DNA of 64,000 bases from Diphasiastrum complanatum (GCA_029204225.1 MU832617.1:1-64000); one strand, 5' to 3'. Positions 1-11,832 are shown, counted from the first letter of the stretch. Notes: generated from the letters alone by a model not told the origin. Numbers and translations are program-made.

Positions 1-805
1 GAATATAACATCTCTACTCTCAATTGTAGTTGAGGTAGAGGGAACATAGATTATGTAAGCTTTCTTGTTGGATGCATATCCAACCATGATCCCTTTAACA
101 GAATTAGAATCATCTCTTTTCCTTGTTTCCAAGGGCATATTAACAAAGCAAGTACAACCAAAAACTCTAAGGTGATCTACCTTAGGTTTCTTCTGAAACA
201 AGACTTCAAAAGGTGTTTTTCCAGCAAGAGCATTGTGAGGTAATCTATTGCACAAATAGTTTGCACAATTTATAGCTTCACCCCAATATTCAATAGGCAA
301 AGAAGCTGCTACTTGAATTGCTTTAGCACATTCACATAACGATCTATTTTTCCTCTCATCTACTCCATTTTGGGATGGAGAATAGGCACAAGAAAATTCT
401 CTCTTTATTCCTTCACCTTCACAATAATTATGAAACTTGTTGGAGATATATTCACCTCCTCCATCACATCTTAAAGCTTTAACTTTGCAAGATAACTGTT
501 TTTCTACATAAGCTTTGAAGATAAGGAAGTGATCAAAAACCATAGCCTTTGAAGAAAGTAGATACAACCAAGTGTATCTAGTAAAGTCATCAATAAAGGT
601 GACGAAACATGTTGCACCACCAATACTTTTAGAAGAGGAAAAATGTACATCTGAATGTATGAGTTCCAATGGATAAGTAGTCTTTATAAAAGAATTCTGA
701 TATGGCTTTCTGTGTGACTTTGCAATGGCACAAGCCTCACAAGGCTTGAAATCTTTAGAAAGAGATTTTGGAAGACCAATAGCCTTCTCCTTACTCTTGG
801 GGGCC
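1..805 (-). pseudogene. Ty1/copia integrase fragment, runs off the window edge
   Basis: Read on the minus strand this is the copia integrase zinc-finger end (CEACAIAKSHRKPY) followed by the catalytic core: first Asp in LELIHSDVHF, second Asp in RCDGGGEY and the Glu in NGVDERKNRS, then the C-terminal stretch HLRVFGCTCFVNMPL. I read the frame as open for about 265 codons to the edge, so this piece has not decayed by stops. It is cut off at about 805, where an unrelated direct repeat begins, so gag, protease and the HHCC start are missing. RT and RNase H, if present, lie outside the window. It is a retrotransposon fragment, not a host gene. Confidence 0.9.
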
Positions 806-1030
806 ATCCCCACCGTTGGACTTGAGATTATTAAGTGGCCAAGCTTGAGATGTTAAAAGGCCAAGACCATCAATCTTATATGAACTCATTGTGTTCTTCT
901 ACCTTGAAATGTTCAAGTTTGAAGAGGAGGACAAGGCCATAACCAATGCATTTGGGAGCCTTCCCCATGGTTGGGACCTGAGCTTATAAGGTGGCCAAAC
1001 TTGAGATGCTAAAAGGCCAAGACTATTGAC
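806..1030. repeat. Imperfect direct repeat, two units about 144 bp apart
   Basis: The stretch near 808-885 (GGGGGCCATCCCCACCG, then AAGTGGCCAA, then AAAAGGCCAAGAC) recurs near 951-1028 with substitutions (GGGAGCCTTCCCCATGG, AAGGTGGCCAA, AAAAGGCCAAGAC). The units separate the copia fragment from the following LTR. No coding potential is seen. Confidence 0.6.
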
Positions 1031-1052
1031 CTTAATTTTACTCTGACCCTAA

Positions 1053-1523
1053 CTATTATGGCCATATCTAACTCGAAGGATTTGGAATAGCCTTGATATG
1101 TTAGACCGACTCTCTAGTGTTTGAGATTGTTGGTTACGCCTCGATTTCATTTCATGTCAAGGCCAATTTGAGAGGATCCAAACACTCCTATTGAGACATG
1201 TGGAGTAGTGCATGGCTTGTGACGGTGGTATGCATGAGGATAGCATGGAATATGTGACCTATGTTTAGATGGACTGCATGGGAGGTTGCATGGGTGCATG
1301 CATAGGCTTCTTACCCCTATGTATATGGGTAGGGACTCACCCTCCTCCATTCTAACTTCAATGACCCTTGGTTGCCAGTTTTTCTCCTCTCTTCAAACAT
1401 TCACTTGCCGTGGGTCGGGGGTGGGGTGTTGAGTTACACTCCAATTGGATGGGTGGTTTGACTCTAGTCTCTATGTGTGTTAATCTTATCCTCATCTTAG
1501 TATTCTTCTTGTTGGCTTTTACA
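1053..1523 (+). mobile_element. Diverged LTR of the non-autonomous LTR family (5'-type)
   Basis: This stretch aligns by eye along its length to the LTR at 11833-12309 and, inverted, to the two LTRs at 24804-25292 and 27964-28452. Shared landmarks are the GGCCATAT start region, GATTGTTGGT-ACGCC, TTGAGACAT-TGGAGTA, a GACTGCATGG-G block and an ...TTTTACA end. It is followed after one base by a tRNA-Met type primer site, so it is a 5' LTR. The 5' edge is approximate because the terminal TGTTA is mutated. It is the most diverged copy in the window. Confidence 0.7.
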
Positions 1524-1524
1524 T

Positions 1525-1536
1525 TGGTATCAAAGC
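1525..1536 (+). other. Primer-binding site, initiator-Met tRNA type
   Basis: TGGTATCAAAGC lies one base after the LTR end. It differs at one base from the plant iMet complement TGGTATCAGAGC seen in the other two copies. Confidence 0.7.
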
Positions 1537-1850
1537 ATGGCTAAGATGCAATCTTGGATGGGATTGATGGTAAGCTCTATATTGGATTGGAAAGGGAAAG
1601 TGCTTGAATTTGCATCCCAAATTGGAGTGGCGATTTCGGGAGAGAGTTCAAATATGAATTCACTAATTCCTGTTTGAAGCATGCTTTTCAAAATTTGTGG
1701 TAAAATGTTCTTCTACATGTTCGAATTTGGTAAAGATGTTGTGAATGAGTGTGAATTTATTTGTAATCTCCTATTTCATTGAGGAAGCTTTCAGGTAATG
1801 TAGTATGATCTACATAGGTAGATCATGTTGCTTGTCTAACAACCCAACTG
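1537..1850 (+). mobile_element. 5' internal remnant of the non-autonomous LTR element
   Basis: The sequence after the primer site (GGCTAAGATGCAATCTTGGA, then AATTGGAGTGG, TTCACTAATTCCTGTTTGAA, GAGGAAGCTTTCA) aligns to the same interval after the LTR at 11833-12309 and, inverted, to about 27700-27950. Similarity fades near 1830, where the copy seems truncated. No 3' LTR is seen. Confidence 0.6.
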
Positions 1851-2215
1851 ATGGAATGACCATGTAGGAGCTAGTATTTCTAGGCAAAGTGAGCCACCTT
1901 TCAATGGTGACCTCTAGTAGAGAAGCTAATTCCACTTGTAGTTTGTGAAATTGTGGAATTGCCACTAGGGCTCCACCTAAGCACCTCTCTTGCTTATTTA
2001 AGAGGTCCCCTCTTCTATGAGCGAGCTTTTCATGTATTGTCTCTACTCTTTGTGATTACTAAGAAGAGCCTCCACGAGTATTGGCAAAGAATCAGCTCCT
2101 TGATCATGATGGCTTTCTTGAGTGGTGCTCTTATGATCATGTCCTTCCATTCCTTATATGTGGTTGTGGATTTGATATAGTTTCTTGCTTTCTTTCTTGA
2201 TGCATTATGGAATAG
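1851..2215. other. Unassigned sequence between repeat fragments
   Basis: Only short open frames occur here. It may be degraded upstream pol of the following gypsy fragment, but I cannot support a domain. Confidence 0.4.
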
Positions 2216-2988
2216 TTGTGGATTAGATTTCTTGAAACAGTAGCGTGGTTTCTTCATGAAAACATCATTAACAGTTTTGGATGTCCTATCGAGCTTGTTA
2301 GTGATAGAGGATCGCTCTTGAATGAAGTGGTTGATAACCTTTTACGCCATTACCTCGTTGTCCATCGAAAGAGTACTCCATTCTATCCTTGGTGTAATGG
2401 CCAAGCAGAATCCACTAACAAAACAATCTACAAGATTCTGACAAAGATAGTCGAGATGAGCAGATCAGATTGGAAAACCAAGTTGTTCTCAGCTATCTAG
2501 GCATACCGTACCACTCCAAAGAAAGTCACTGGATGGGTCACACCCTTCCATCTCATATATGGTCAAGAGGCCATAATGTCTGTTGAATTTTTAGTACCTT
2601 CTTTGCGATTCATGCAAACCTTTCTACCGATCTATGTGAGAAAGTTACGATTGAACAAGAAGCTCAAAATATGCTAGCTCAATTGTGCGAGACTCGACTC
2701 ATCTCTTGTCACGCACAACTCATTAACAAATGACACCAAAAAGCCTGGCATGATAGACACCTGCGCAATAAAGATTTACATAAGGGTCATAAAGTGCTTC
2801 TCTATACTTCCAAGAAGCACCCTGGAAAATTGAAGTTTAGAAGTGAAGGCCCATACGTCATTAATAAATTTTTCCCTAATGGAGCAGTACAATTAGAAAC
2901 ACTCGACGGAATACTCTTAGACATTGTCATAAATGGCGGTCGTCTACGACGATACTACAAAGAGTTGTCCTTTGTTGACCCTATTTAA
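2216..2988 (+). pseudogene. Ty3/gypsy integrase C-terminal fragment
   Basis: The first part reads as the second half of a gypsy integrase core (GCPIELVSDRG, then the catalytic-Glu region NGQAESTNKTI) up to a stop near 2500. The middle continues ([20 protein letters not shown]) through frame breaks. The end reads GKLKFRSEGPYVI...FPNGAVQLETLDG in another frame, which matches the GPY/F-like module after the integrase core in Tat/Athila-type elements. Premature stop and frameshifts make it a dead fragment. The first half of the integrase is missing upstream and no LTR is seen. Confidence 0.85.
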
Positions 2989-3991
2989 TCATTTCAAATA
3001 TATAATTCATTTTTATCTATTTATTTATTCTTTATTCTTTTATTCTTTATTCGAGTTTTAGGGTTGTCACGACTATAAAAACCATGAAGTTAAAGGCATT
3101 TGTACCTCAGTGACATGCAAGTTTATTTGATGCTCTTAGCGACTAGTTCTAACGATTTTTGTGCATACTAGCTCACTTTTGGCGATGTTCCATTTGTTAC
3201 AACTGATCACTCTCCCGCATCCTCGGACACCATCTGCTAGCATCCACCATGGATTTAGAGCGCCATCATTTTTCAATTTCACAAATTCTAAGCTACCAAA
3301 GTCTGCCACACCACAAAAAATCGCTACATCTCAACACCGTTGAGGGATAGTACGCTCACAAAAACACATCTTCCACATACATTTGAGATTGTGTGCCAGC
3401 TACTAGTATACAATTGAGAAGAACATGTCATCATTTGTTCTCAAATCATCAGAACGACTGTTTCATATTTACGAGCTTGTTAACCGATGGTTCTACCAAG
3501 ACAACCAGTGCTTATCGATCGGCCAAGTCCTATACAAATATCTAGTTCCCTTGCCGAACGAGTAGACAAGTTTCTAGGTTCAGATCAAAACCAATTTTCT
3601 TGAGCATTTTTTTATAGGATCCTTCCAAAAAGTTCTTTTGAATCAAGATCAAAGAGATCTTGCTACTTGAATCTTTGTGCATTTCAAGTAAGTTTCTAGT
3701 GGGAAAATTCTGGAAAAGAACTTAGGGAGGGTTGAGAAGTTCAATCTACTTTGTGTTCATTGATTTTCTCAAGAGTAGTCAATAGCGTGAAAAATTGGCA
3801 AGATTTGATTGTTAGTAGATTTCACTTCATCTTATCTTCATTCCAAATTTGTGAGAGAGTGCTAAAACTGAGATTATAAGTCCATTTGTTGGATTAGAAA
3901 TCTAATTTGAGTGAGACACTACAAGTGTGAGACCTTTGTGATTTTCAAAGTCAATCAAATCTATTTCTTGGGTGTAAAATTCACTAGTAAG
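2989..3991. other. Non-coding stretch between gypsy remnant and copia gag
   Basis: About 1 kb without a recognisable gene. It should contain the 3' flank of the gypsy fragment and the 5' leader of the next copia element. I found no clear TG...CA LTR pair or tRNA-Met primer site, so the copia 5' LTR is missing or too diverged to see. Confidence 0.4.
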
Positions 3992-5268
3992 ATGGGATCT
4001 ATTGGAGCATACCTTCTAGAAGCTAGAGAGAGATCGAATTCTACAAATTATTCTATTTAGAAGGTTAGGATGGAGTCACTAATGGTGCTCCAATACCTTT
4101 ATGAGTTCTTGATTGATGATAAAGATGAACCTCTAGGTGTACATAAGTTGATCAAATACAAGAAGAGATCTAGGCTAGCACTTCATTGTGTGAAGATGAA
4201 TGTAAGCAATGATCTTTTGAGAGAAGTATCATCATGTACTAGTGCTAAAGAGGCCTGGGAGTCTTTAAAATCAATCTATGAATCAAGCAACACTTCTAGA
4301 GTACTTATGCTTAGAAATCAAATTTTGCAAAGCATGAGGAGAAGTGAGGAGAGTGCACAAGATTATGTACTCAAAATCAAGTCTCTAAGTAGGGAGTTGG
4401 CTTCCATTGGAGAGAAGATTCATGATGGACAGCTTGTACAAATTTGTTCTTAATGGTCTAGGAGATGACTTTGCAAATTTGGTCCAAAGTTTTGCCATTC
4501 AAGACACTTTGCCAACTATAGAAAAACGTCACGGTGTATTAGTGGCTGAAGCATGTAGGATGCTCCATACCAAGGCAAGAATGAGTTCATTTTTTTATCA
4601 AGATGGAGATGAGAAAGCCAATTTCTCATTCAAGGACAAAAGAAGACCAATGGAAAGAAGAAGCATCCAAAGGAGGCAAAGAAGAGGATGATGCATCAAG
4701 CTCAAAGGACAAGTAAAAAAAAATGCGGCTTTTTGGAAAGAAGGGGCATTATGCATCCGAATGCTACAAGAGGCTAAGAGCACAAGAGGAGGAGGGCAAA
4801 CAAGGAAACCTTGCACATGAGGGGGAGGAGGAGGATGAAGTAGATATATTCTTGATGGCATCTACATCCTCACCAACAAGCAATGGCAATTCAAGAGATA
4901 CATGTTGGATTGATAGTGGGGCTAGCTCCCACATGTCTTGTGAAAAGGACTTTTTCTCAACCTTACACTCATTCAATGATGCTAAAAAGTTTGTTTTTAT
5001 TACAAGTGATGAAGAGTGTAGGATAGATGGTGTTGGTACCATCTCTTTGTATCTAGAATTCTCAATAAGTATGGATCTAGAAAATGTCCTTTATGTACCA
5101 TCAATCACCAAGAATGTGCTAAGTGTTGGTCAACTCTTGGAAAGTGGTTTTGATGTCCACTTTAAGCATGGTGTTTGCTCCATTTTGAAGAATGATGTTT
5201 GCATTGCAAAGGGATTTAAACATGGAAATTGTTTAAGTTGGAATTTAGTGTTGCTTTTGAGAGTGTGA
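3992..5268 (+). pseudogene. Ty1/copia gag and protease remnant
   Basis: Reading from ATG 3992, gag has the UBN2-type core (NYSI-stop-KVRMESLM..., then KEAWESLKSIYE and NQILQSMRRSEESAQDYV). An in-frame TAG replaces the usual Trp just before 4070. A frameshift near 4410-4450 moves the frame to LNGLGDDFANLVQSF. The zinc knuckle is split by another frameshift at an A-run near 4720; only FGKKGHYASEC is readable. The protease has its active-site motif WIDSGASSHMS near 4905-4940 and runs to about 5268. It is a dead element with at least one stop and two frameshifts. Its end abuts copia pol sequence that seems to come from another copy. Confidence 0.85.
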
Positions 5269-5289
5269 GCTTGGCAAAGGAGGACACTC

Positions 5290-8225
5290 TTCAGAAGGAC
5301 CTACTATCTGTTGTTAAAATGGTAGATGCAAGACTAATAGTCACCTTTGAAGGCGATACCTGTGAAGTAGTTGAATCCGCAACCACTCAGCTTGTCACCA
5401 CATAAAAGCAAAAGGGGGACCTATATCACCTAAAAATACAAGTACCTTTAGAGCAAGCTCACCAGATCAACGAATTGATGGATATTATATGGAACAAGAG
5501 GCTGTATCACATGAATGTAGTTGTTCTATAGAACGTTAGCCAGAGCGGAGCATTCACTGGTGTCAATATCAAAGATGCAGCATGCTTGAAATCCTGCAAT
5601 GCCTGTAACAGAGGCAAGATGTCACATATATCATTCACCAAGAACTCTTTCAGAACAAAAGAACTCCTGGAACTAGTACACTCTGATATCTATGGACCGT
5701 TTGATGTGGTCTCCCTAGGAGATTCAAAGTACTACATCACTTTTATTGATGACTTCAGCAAGTTTGCAGCCGTGTACTTTATCCACAACAAGTCAGAGGC
5801 CCTGGACAAATTCACAGAGTTCATGAATTGGGCTGAGAAACTTGTCAGGTGAAGAAGCCGAGAACAGATAGAGGAGGAGAATATGTCTCCAAATACTTTG
5901 CAGAGTTTTGCACCAGCAAAGGCATACTTTACTTGAAGACTGCAGCCTACACACCATAGCACAATGGTGTGACAGAGAGAAGAAATCAGACTCTCATGGA
6001 AGCTGCGGGATCCATGATGGCTTATTCAAAGGCATCAAATTTTTTATGGGCTGAAGCAGTAGCTACAGCCAACTACTTGCAGAACATGACATGTAGATCC
6101 AGTGTTGCACATAGCATGCCACACGAGGTTTGGTAAGGCAACAAACCAAGTCTGACACATATGCGCCCACATTCCATATCAGAAAAGAAAGAAGCTAGAT
6201 GAAAAGTTGGAGCAGAGATTCCTCGTAGGATATGATATTCATTCATCATACTATAAGATCTACATGCCTACTGACAACAGATAGATCAAGACTGTCAGAG
6301 ATTTCAGATTTGATGAGTCAAAGGCAATGGCTAACAGAGATCTAGTTGGCTATGAAATCTTGACCAAAGAATACTATGACCTACCAACATCTACGGAAGA
6401 AGCGGACCCTGAGCACCCGGAACAAGATGCTCAAATTCCAGATGGACAGAGTGACTGTTCAGATGATGAGCAGCAAGGCGCACATCTTGTACTCACAGGA
6501 CACTTGCTACTCACCACAATTCAGCAGTCAACAAAGTCAAGGCCATCGATCTGACTGTGAACTCTCCAAGAAGATCCACAAGGGAAAAAAGAGCACCTAT
6601 CAGATTTGTACCTGATAGTTCAGCCTCTATATCAGAGGAGTTCTGTGGATTTGGAGAAGAACCTCAAACATTTGAGGAAGCTATCAGTTGTCCAGATAAG
6701 GACAAGTGGATTAAAGCGATGGAAGACGAGATGAATTCCATGGAGCAAAACAATGTCTGGAATCTGGAGCCATTACCAACAGACAGAAAGATTGTAAAGT
6801 GCAAATGGGTTTTCAAATACAAGTATGGACCTGATGGCAACGTATCAAAATACAAGGCCAGATTGGTGGTGAAAGGTTTCTCTCATAATTATGGTGTTGA
6901 CTATACTGAAACCTTTTCTCCAGTTGTAAAGCATTCATCCTTACGCCTACTATTTGCATATGCAGCAACGTACAATCTCAAGATCCACATAGTGGATGAA
7001 AAGACCGCCTTCCTACACGGCGAGTTGAATGAAGAGGTCTATATGGACCAACCACCAAGTTTCATTTGTTCATGCTTTGCAAACTACGCCTGCCGAATGC
7101 AAAGAAGCATATATGGACTAAAGCAGTCTGCCAGGCAGTGGTATAAGAAGAAGGATCACACTCTCAGATCCTTAGAATTTCAACCATTGATGGCCGACTA
7201 CAATGTCTATACAAAGGTCACAGATGGGAAAATCATAATCATAGCAGTCTATATTGATGACACTTTGATCCTGTCCAGAAGCGGCTCAGGTGAAGCATGA
7301 TATTTCACAGCATTTTGAAATATCAAAACTAGGGGAAGCAAGATGCTACGTAGGATTGCAGATTGACAGAGATCTTGACGAAGGGAAGTTGTATCTTCAC
7401 CAGTCAAGATACATCCAGAAAATCATTGATTATTTTTAAATGACAGACTACAAAGGAGCTAATACGCCGATGGTAGTTGGAATAGTTCTGACCAAGCAAG
7501 ACTACCCATAGAATGTAGAAGAGCAAGAAGCCATGCAAAACGTGCCCTACAAGAGGTTAATCGGATCACTCATGTACTTGGCAGATAATACACCTGACAT
7601 TGCTTATGTAGTTTTCAGAATGAGCCAGTTTAATATCAATCTAGGCTCTACGCACTGGAAGATAGCCAAGAGAATTCTGCAATACCTTCAATAGACGAAG
7701 GATTATGGGCTGTGTTCCTCTCAGCATGAAGGATTCCAGATCAAATCCTGCAATGATGCAAGTTGGGCATCCCTGAAAGATGACTGCAAGAGCGTCTCAG
7801 GAGAATGCACAATAGTAGCCGGTGCAGCTATGATATGGATCAGCAGGAAGCAGACCGTAACTGCGCAATCATCTTGTGAAGCAGAGTATGTTGCAGCAGC
7901 CAAGATGGCGAAGGAGCTTACATGGCTCAAGCAGTTCCTTGACGGACTAGGAGAGAACTCCAACGAGCCGCTGCTACTATTCATGGATAACACATCTACC
8001 ATTCATCTGACGAAGGATTTAGTGTTTCATTCTAGGACGAAACACATTGCTATCAGATATCATTTGATAAGAGATCTGGTTGAGAAAGACAGGCTGAAGA
8101 CCGAGTTTATTCCAACAAAACAAATGGTGGCTGATATTTTCACAAAGCCTCTTGACAAGGCAATTTTTGAGAAGCAGCGTGCAAGCTTAGGAATCAGAAA
8201 AATACCAGCTTTGAGAGGGAGCTAA
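5290..8225 (+). pseudogene. Ty1/copia pol remnant (protease end, integrase, RT, RNase H)
   Basis: Domains run in copia order. First is a second protease tail (VTFEGDTCEVVES), then the GAG-pre-integrase/zinc region (GDLYHLKIQ, CNACNRGKMSH). The integrase starts at ELVHSDIYGPF and breaks after about 5850. RT is at 6557-7300 with WVFKYKYGPDG, KARLVVKGF and the catalytic YIDDTLIL. After a frameshift come the RT end and RNase H (SSCEAEYVAAAKMAKELTWL, TKHIAIRYHLIRD). Stops at about 5530, 5850, 7438, 7509 and 7693 plus frameshifts make it non-functional. The final stop at about 8223 is followed by a purine tract, as expected before a 3' LTR. Confidence 0.9.
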
Positions 8226-9424
8226 AGAAACTAAGAGTTTGTCTTTTTCAAAGCCTTTCTATTTTTCCTTAGTTTTTCCTTTGTTGTTTTTAGCGACTGT
8301 GCATTTTGAATTATGTTCGCATAGTCTGCATTTTTGAACTGTATTGTCGCACAGTTTGCATTTTTGGATCATGAAAAAAATTCATCCCTAGGTCTAAAAC
8401 ACTTAGAAAATAACTCTGGCAAATTTTCCCGACACTCACCCTTAGAAAAGCGATACTTGTCTTAGAACTGGTTTTTGCCCTAAAGTCGGCTTTTTTGCCC
8501 TTAAAAAAAAACTGACACTGTCGTATTTTTCGCCCTTCGAGAAAAAGCGACACTGTCTCTAAATGTCTTAGAAAAGCTTTTCAGCCAATTGTCGCATTTT
8601 TTGCCTTTCGAGAAAAAGCGACATTGTCCCCATATGCCTTCTGGATAAAAGCGAAGGTGCCCTTGAAAAAATGACACCTCCCTTAAAATCGCTAAAAGGG
8701 TCTTTAAGCAAAAGGTGAAGGTCTGCAGCGTGAAGGCACTGTGCAACGGGCAGAAGGCAGCTAATGCACGAGCAAAAGGAGAAGGTCAAACGACACGACA
8801 TGACATGAAACTCTTCACGCTCCAAAGGACCAGGAAAATCAAACAAGTACCATGAATTACAGCTTCCTGATATGATATGATGACGTCAACAGAAGAGCGT
8901 TAGGACGTGCCTAATGGGCCGCTCTTGTAATCTGAGATTAGTTGTAGATCGTTTAATCTCTCTAATAAAAAATGTTACTCTGAATATATGTATTTCTAGA
9001 TGCATCAAGATCAAAAAAAGAGTCACGGACATAGAGTGAGTTTACAAATTAGAAGTAGCTAGTTATATTATTCATGAGAGAGAACATCTCTCTCATGCCA
9101 ACTCGTTGACCTGGGAAACAAACAGCGCTCAAGAAAGACATTGTAAATTCAGTTATGATATAGAAGTGATTTTCTCAACATTCTGTGTGTATGATCTGCA
9201 ATATTGGAATGCATGCTAGCAGTAGATAAATTTCCACTGTTGTTTTACTCAACATTATCTGTTGTTTACAAGTTTAATTTTTACAACAGATCTTCAGAAG
9301 ATCTGGGGCTTGGAAGAGAATTAGACCACAGTCAGTAGCTGTAGCTACTCTTGCCAAGTTAGTTCTATCCGGTCTTCATCGTGTTTCGTTTCGTTTCGTT
9401 TTGAGCCGTTTCTTCCTCCCATCA
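8226..9424 (+). mobile_element. Probable copia 3' LTR with U3 tandem repeats
   Basis: The region follows a purine-rich tract (GAGAGGGAG, about 8212-8222) after copia pol. It contains repeated short motifs around 8520-8630 (CCTTCGAGAAAAAGCGACA and a close copy), a TGACGTCA motif at about 8880 and an AATAAAAAATG polyadenylation-like signal at about 8965. It ends near ...CTCCCATCA at 9424. One base later comes TGGTATTAAAAC, which resembles a decayed iMet primer site. Exact ends are uncertain because no second LTR copy is present to compare. Confidence 0.45.
8520..8640. repeat. Two ~71-bp imperfect tandem units in LTR U3
   Basis: CGTATTTTTCGCCCTTCGAG followed by AAAAAGCGACACTGTC near 8522 recurs about 71 bp later as CGCATTTTTTGCCTTTCGAG plus AAAAAGCGACATTGTC. 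Related shorter copies lie upstream (GCGATACTTGTC, about 8449). Tandem U3 boxes are a known feature of some plant copia LTR promoters such as Tnt1; the parallel is inference. Confidence 0.6.
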
Positions 9425-9569
9425 GTGGTATTAAAACTCGACTCGTTTCGTTTCGCTTCGATTCGTTTTGCCCCGAGTGCAGCAAAAGATCACTTCGACT
9501 ATCAATAGTACATTGCTTATCCGCTTTATCATCCCGTTGCCTAGCTTCACTGGTACTACTCCAAATCCT

Positions 9570-10700
9570 TTAAGAAATAACAATTGGCCCCATCAACTTG
9601 TCCAACTTCATCACCACTGTGGATTTCCTTGAATTTTGAAAACCATTCTTTCCTCAAAGTCATGTGCTTGGATGCTCCATTGTCGATGTACTAGGTATCC
9701 TTGGTTTCATTACTTGTCATTAGTGCCATAGTGAACAAGTTTGAACTCTCACCTGCATCATCCTCGTATTGATCATCATCAAATTGATGTTTATCAACAT
9801 AATTGCCTCCTTGCCATTTGCCTTTCCGTTGAGCTGACTTCTTTTGTTTTCTAAAGCACTCACGCTCCCAATGACCAGGTTTGTTGGAACATTGGCAATT
9901 CCCAGGTTTCTTTAGCCTTGGATTGTCGCATCCTTGACCTCGACGTTGATGCCAATTGCCTCGATTTGGGCCATCATTGGATTGTTCTTGGAATTGTTGG
10001 AACGATCCAATATTTGAGTTTCCACCTCTTGATTGGTCTCTTTCATGACCAAATATGCCACCACGTCCTCTTATTGCAAGAGCTTGATCAAATCCCCTGT
10101 TGTGATGACTCAAGTTCTCTTGACGTTGTTCTTCCTACAAAAGCAATCCAAGTAACTCTTTATAGGCTGGAAGATTCCCGTGTGGCTATACTTCACAAAC
10201 ATCTGATGTGACTCGCTCAAACTGTTCAATGTCAATTGCACGATCTCACGATCCTGAACTCGCTCTCTAACTATGACTAATTGATCACGGATCTTATTTA
10301 CCTTCAATAGGTGATCGACAATGGTTGCACCATCATCCATTCGTAATGTGTGCAGCTCCGTCTTAGCACTCGAGTTGTGTTTGTGATTTCAAACAATGTC
10401 TTCTACATATCCCAGGCTTCTTTCGGCCTTTCGAATCCGAAATGTAGGAAATAATTGCATCTCTAATTAATAAGTTGATGACATTTTGTGCTTTCCATTT
10501 TCTTTTGTCAAATGCCCATTGATCTTATTTAATTAATGGCCTTGTCTCTTCATCTGTCACGATCTCTCATAGCGCCTTTTCCAACAAAATATTCTTCAAT
10601 TTGAATTTCCAAACTATGTAGTTGTTGGCTCCTTCCAATATGCTTGACTCATTGAGGACACTCTCGCTTAGAGTTTCCATTACTGGATACATGAGTCTAG
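9570..10700 (-). pseudogene. Second Ty1/copia gag-protease remnant, minus strand
   Basis: On the minus strand the gag core is broken by stops. One open piece at 10110-10340 has a UBN2-type run (TIVDHLLKVNKIRDQLV). It is followed at 9691-10113 by a Gly/Gln/Asn-rich linker and a zinc knuckle (CQCSNKPGHWEREC) in which the second knuckle Cys is Ser. After a stop, the frame continues as the protease start YIDNGASKHMT. Similarity ends near 9570, so the rest of pol is deleted. The orientation is opposite to the copia at 3992-8225 and the gag differs, so it is another family. Confidence 0.85.
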
Positions 10701-10784
10701 ATCACAAAAAAAAAGGCTCAGTCTGAGCACACAACTTGTCTCCAAATTTAGTACACCATAGAACCGTACTTTGGTTGTACACCT

Positions 10785-11035
10785 GATATCAATTCAGCAC
10801 GCATATGTACGACTCCTAGTCCTTGACTTGGTTGCTCACGTGTTACTTCGATATGTACAGACACATGCAATATCGATTCGGCGCGCATATGTACGACCAC
10901 TCGGGATCTTCTTGGGCTCTCGCACGTTGAACTGATTAGTATGAATATGCAATATCGATTCGGCGCGCAGATGTACGACCGCTCGAAATCTTATTGGGCT
11001 CTCACGCATTGTACCGATATTAGTACGGATCAAGA
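10785..11035. repeat. Three ~82-bp tandem repeats
   Basis: Three units start near 10787, 10871 and 10953. Each holds the core TATCRATTCRGCRCGCA followed by ATGTACGAC, and then a GGGCTCTCRCRCRTTG-like part in units 2 and 3. The period is 84 then 82 bp. The array lies upstream (minus strand) of the copia gag remnant, so it may be LTR or leader enhancer repeats. This is inference. Confidence 0.65.
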
Positions 11036-11514
11036 TGAAAAGTAGAGGGAATATAAGAATTTTCAGAGGGAATATTTTAGATTTTGAAGTGTGTGATCGT
11101 TCAAACAAACAAAGATCAAAAATGTGAAAAGTATGAAGCCTCATAAGTATAAATGGCATTACTAGACATTGTCTAGTGTGACTTGCAGTTTTCCAAACAA
11201 ACAAATGAGAGATTTCTTGGCAAAACTCTCTCACAAATGGCACTTTTCACAATAACTAGGAAGTATTGTAAAAAGCTCCCCACTCAACAGATTTTCAATC
11301 TGTTTGATGCTACCCTAGCCTTTCTAATGCCTCTGAGACTATGCCTTCATTCTCCACTGATGATTATGAGCTCCAAAACTTGCAAAATACACCAAGGAAG
11401 GATTTCTTCCAACTTTTTGCGTCTCCAAGCTTTCACCTCCTGTGAAGGACTTTCTCACTTTATTGCGGAGCCTGTGACAAGCTGTATCTATTGATCAGAC
11501 ATGCAGGACTATCA
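11036..11514. other. Non-coding stretch, probably copia leader
   Basis: No supported gene. It lies between the 82-bp repeats and a minus-strand primer-binding site, so it may be element leader. Confidence 0.4.
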
Positions 11515-11527
11515 GGCTTTGATACCA
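11515..11527 (-). other. Primer-binding site, Met tRNA type (minus strand)
   Basis: The minus strand reads TGGTATCAAAGCC directly after the LTR terminal CA. It marks the start of internal sequence of a minus-strand copia element. Confidence 0.7.
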
Positions 11528-11779
11528 TGTCAATAATCAGACAAGCAACATTAGTCATTTACCGTAAGCAATCACCACAAAGCGGAAGAAGAACACACTC
11601 TATCACACACTTACTCACTAAATTTAAAATGTACAAATAGACCCTGAACCCTGATAGAGAGAGAAAAACCTAGGCATTGACTGATAGACTAGCCTACAAC
11701 TAATTATAGCTGGTAACAATTGTCAACAGTAATGTACATCATAAACAGTAACAATGAAGTTTATCATTGATTTCTAACA
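11528..11779 (-). mobile_element. Copia-type LTR, 252 bp
   Basis: On the minus strand this starts TGTTAGAAATCAATGATAAA and ends ...TGATTATTGACA, with TG...CA termini directly followed by a Met primer site. The size fits small copia LTRs. It is probably the 5' LTR of a minus-strand copia whose internal part may be the gag remnant at 9570-10700. No matching 3' LTR was found. Confidence 0.7.
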
Positions 11780-11832
11780 TCAAAGTGTCCACTTTGTTCC
11801 AAGTCTTGATCCAGTGGTACCCATTTACTTTT

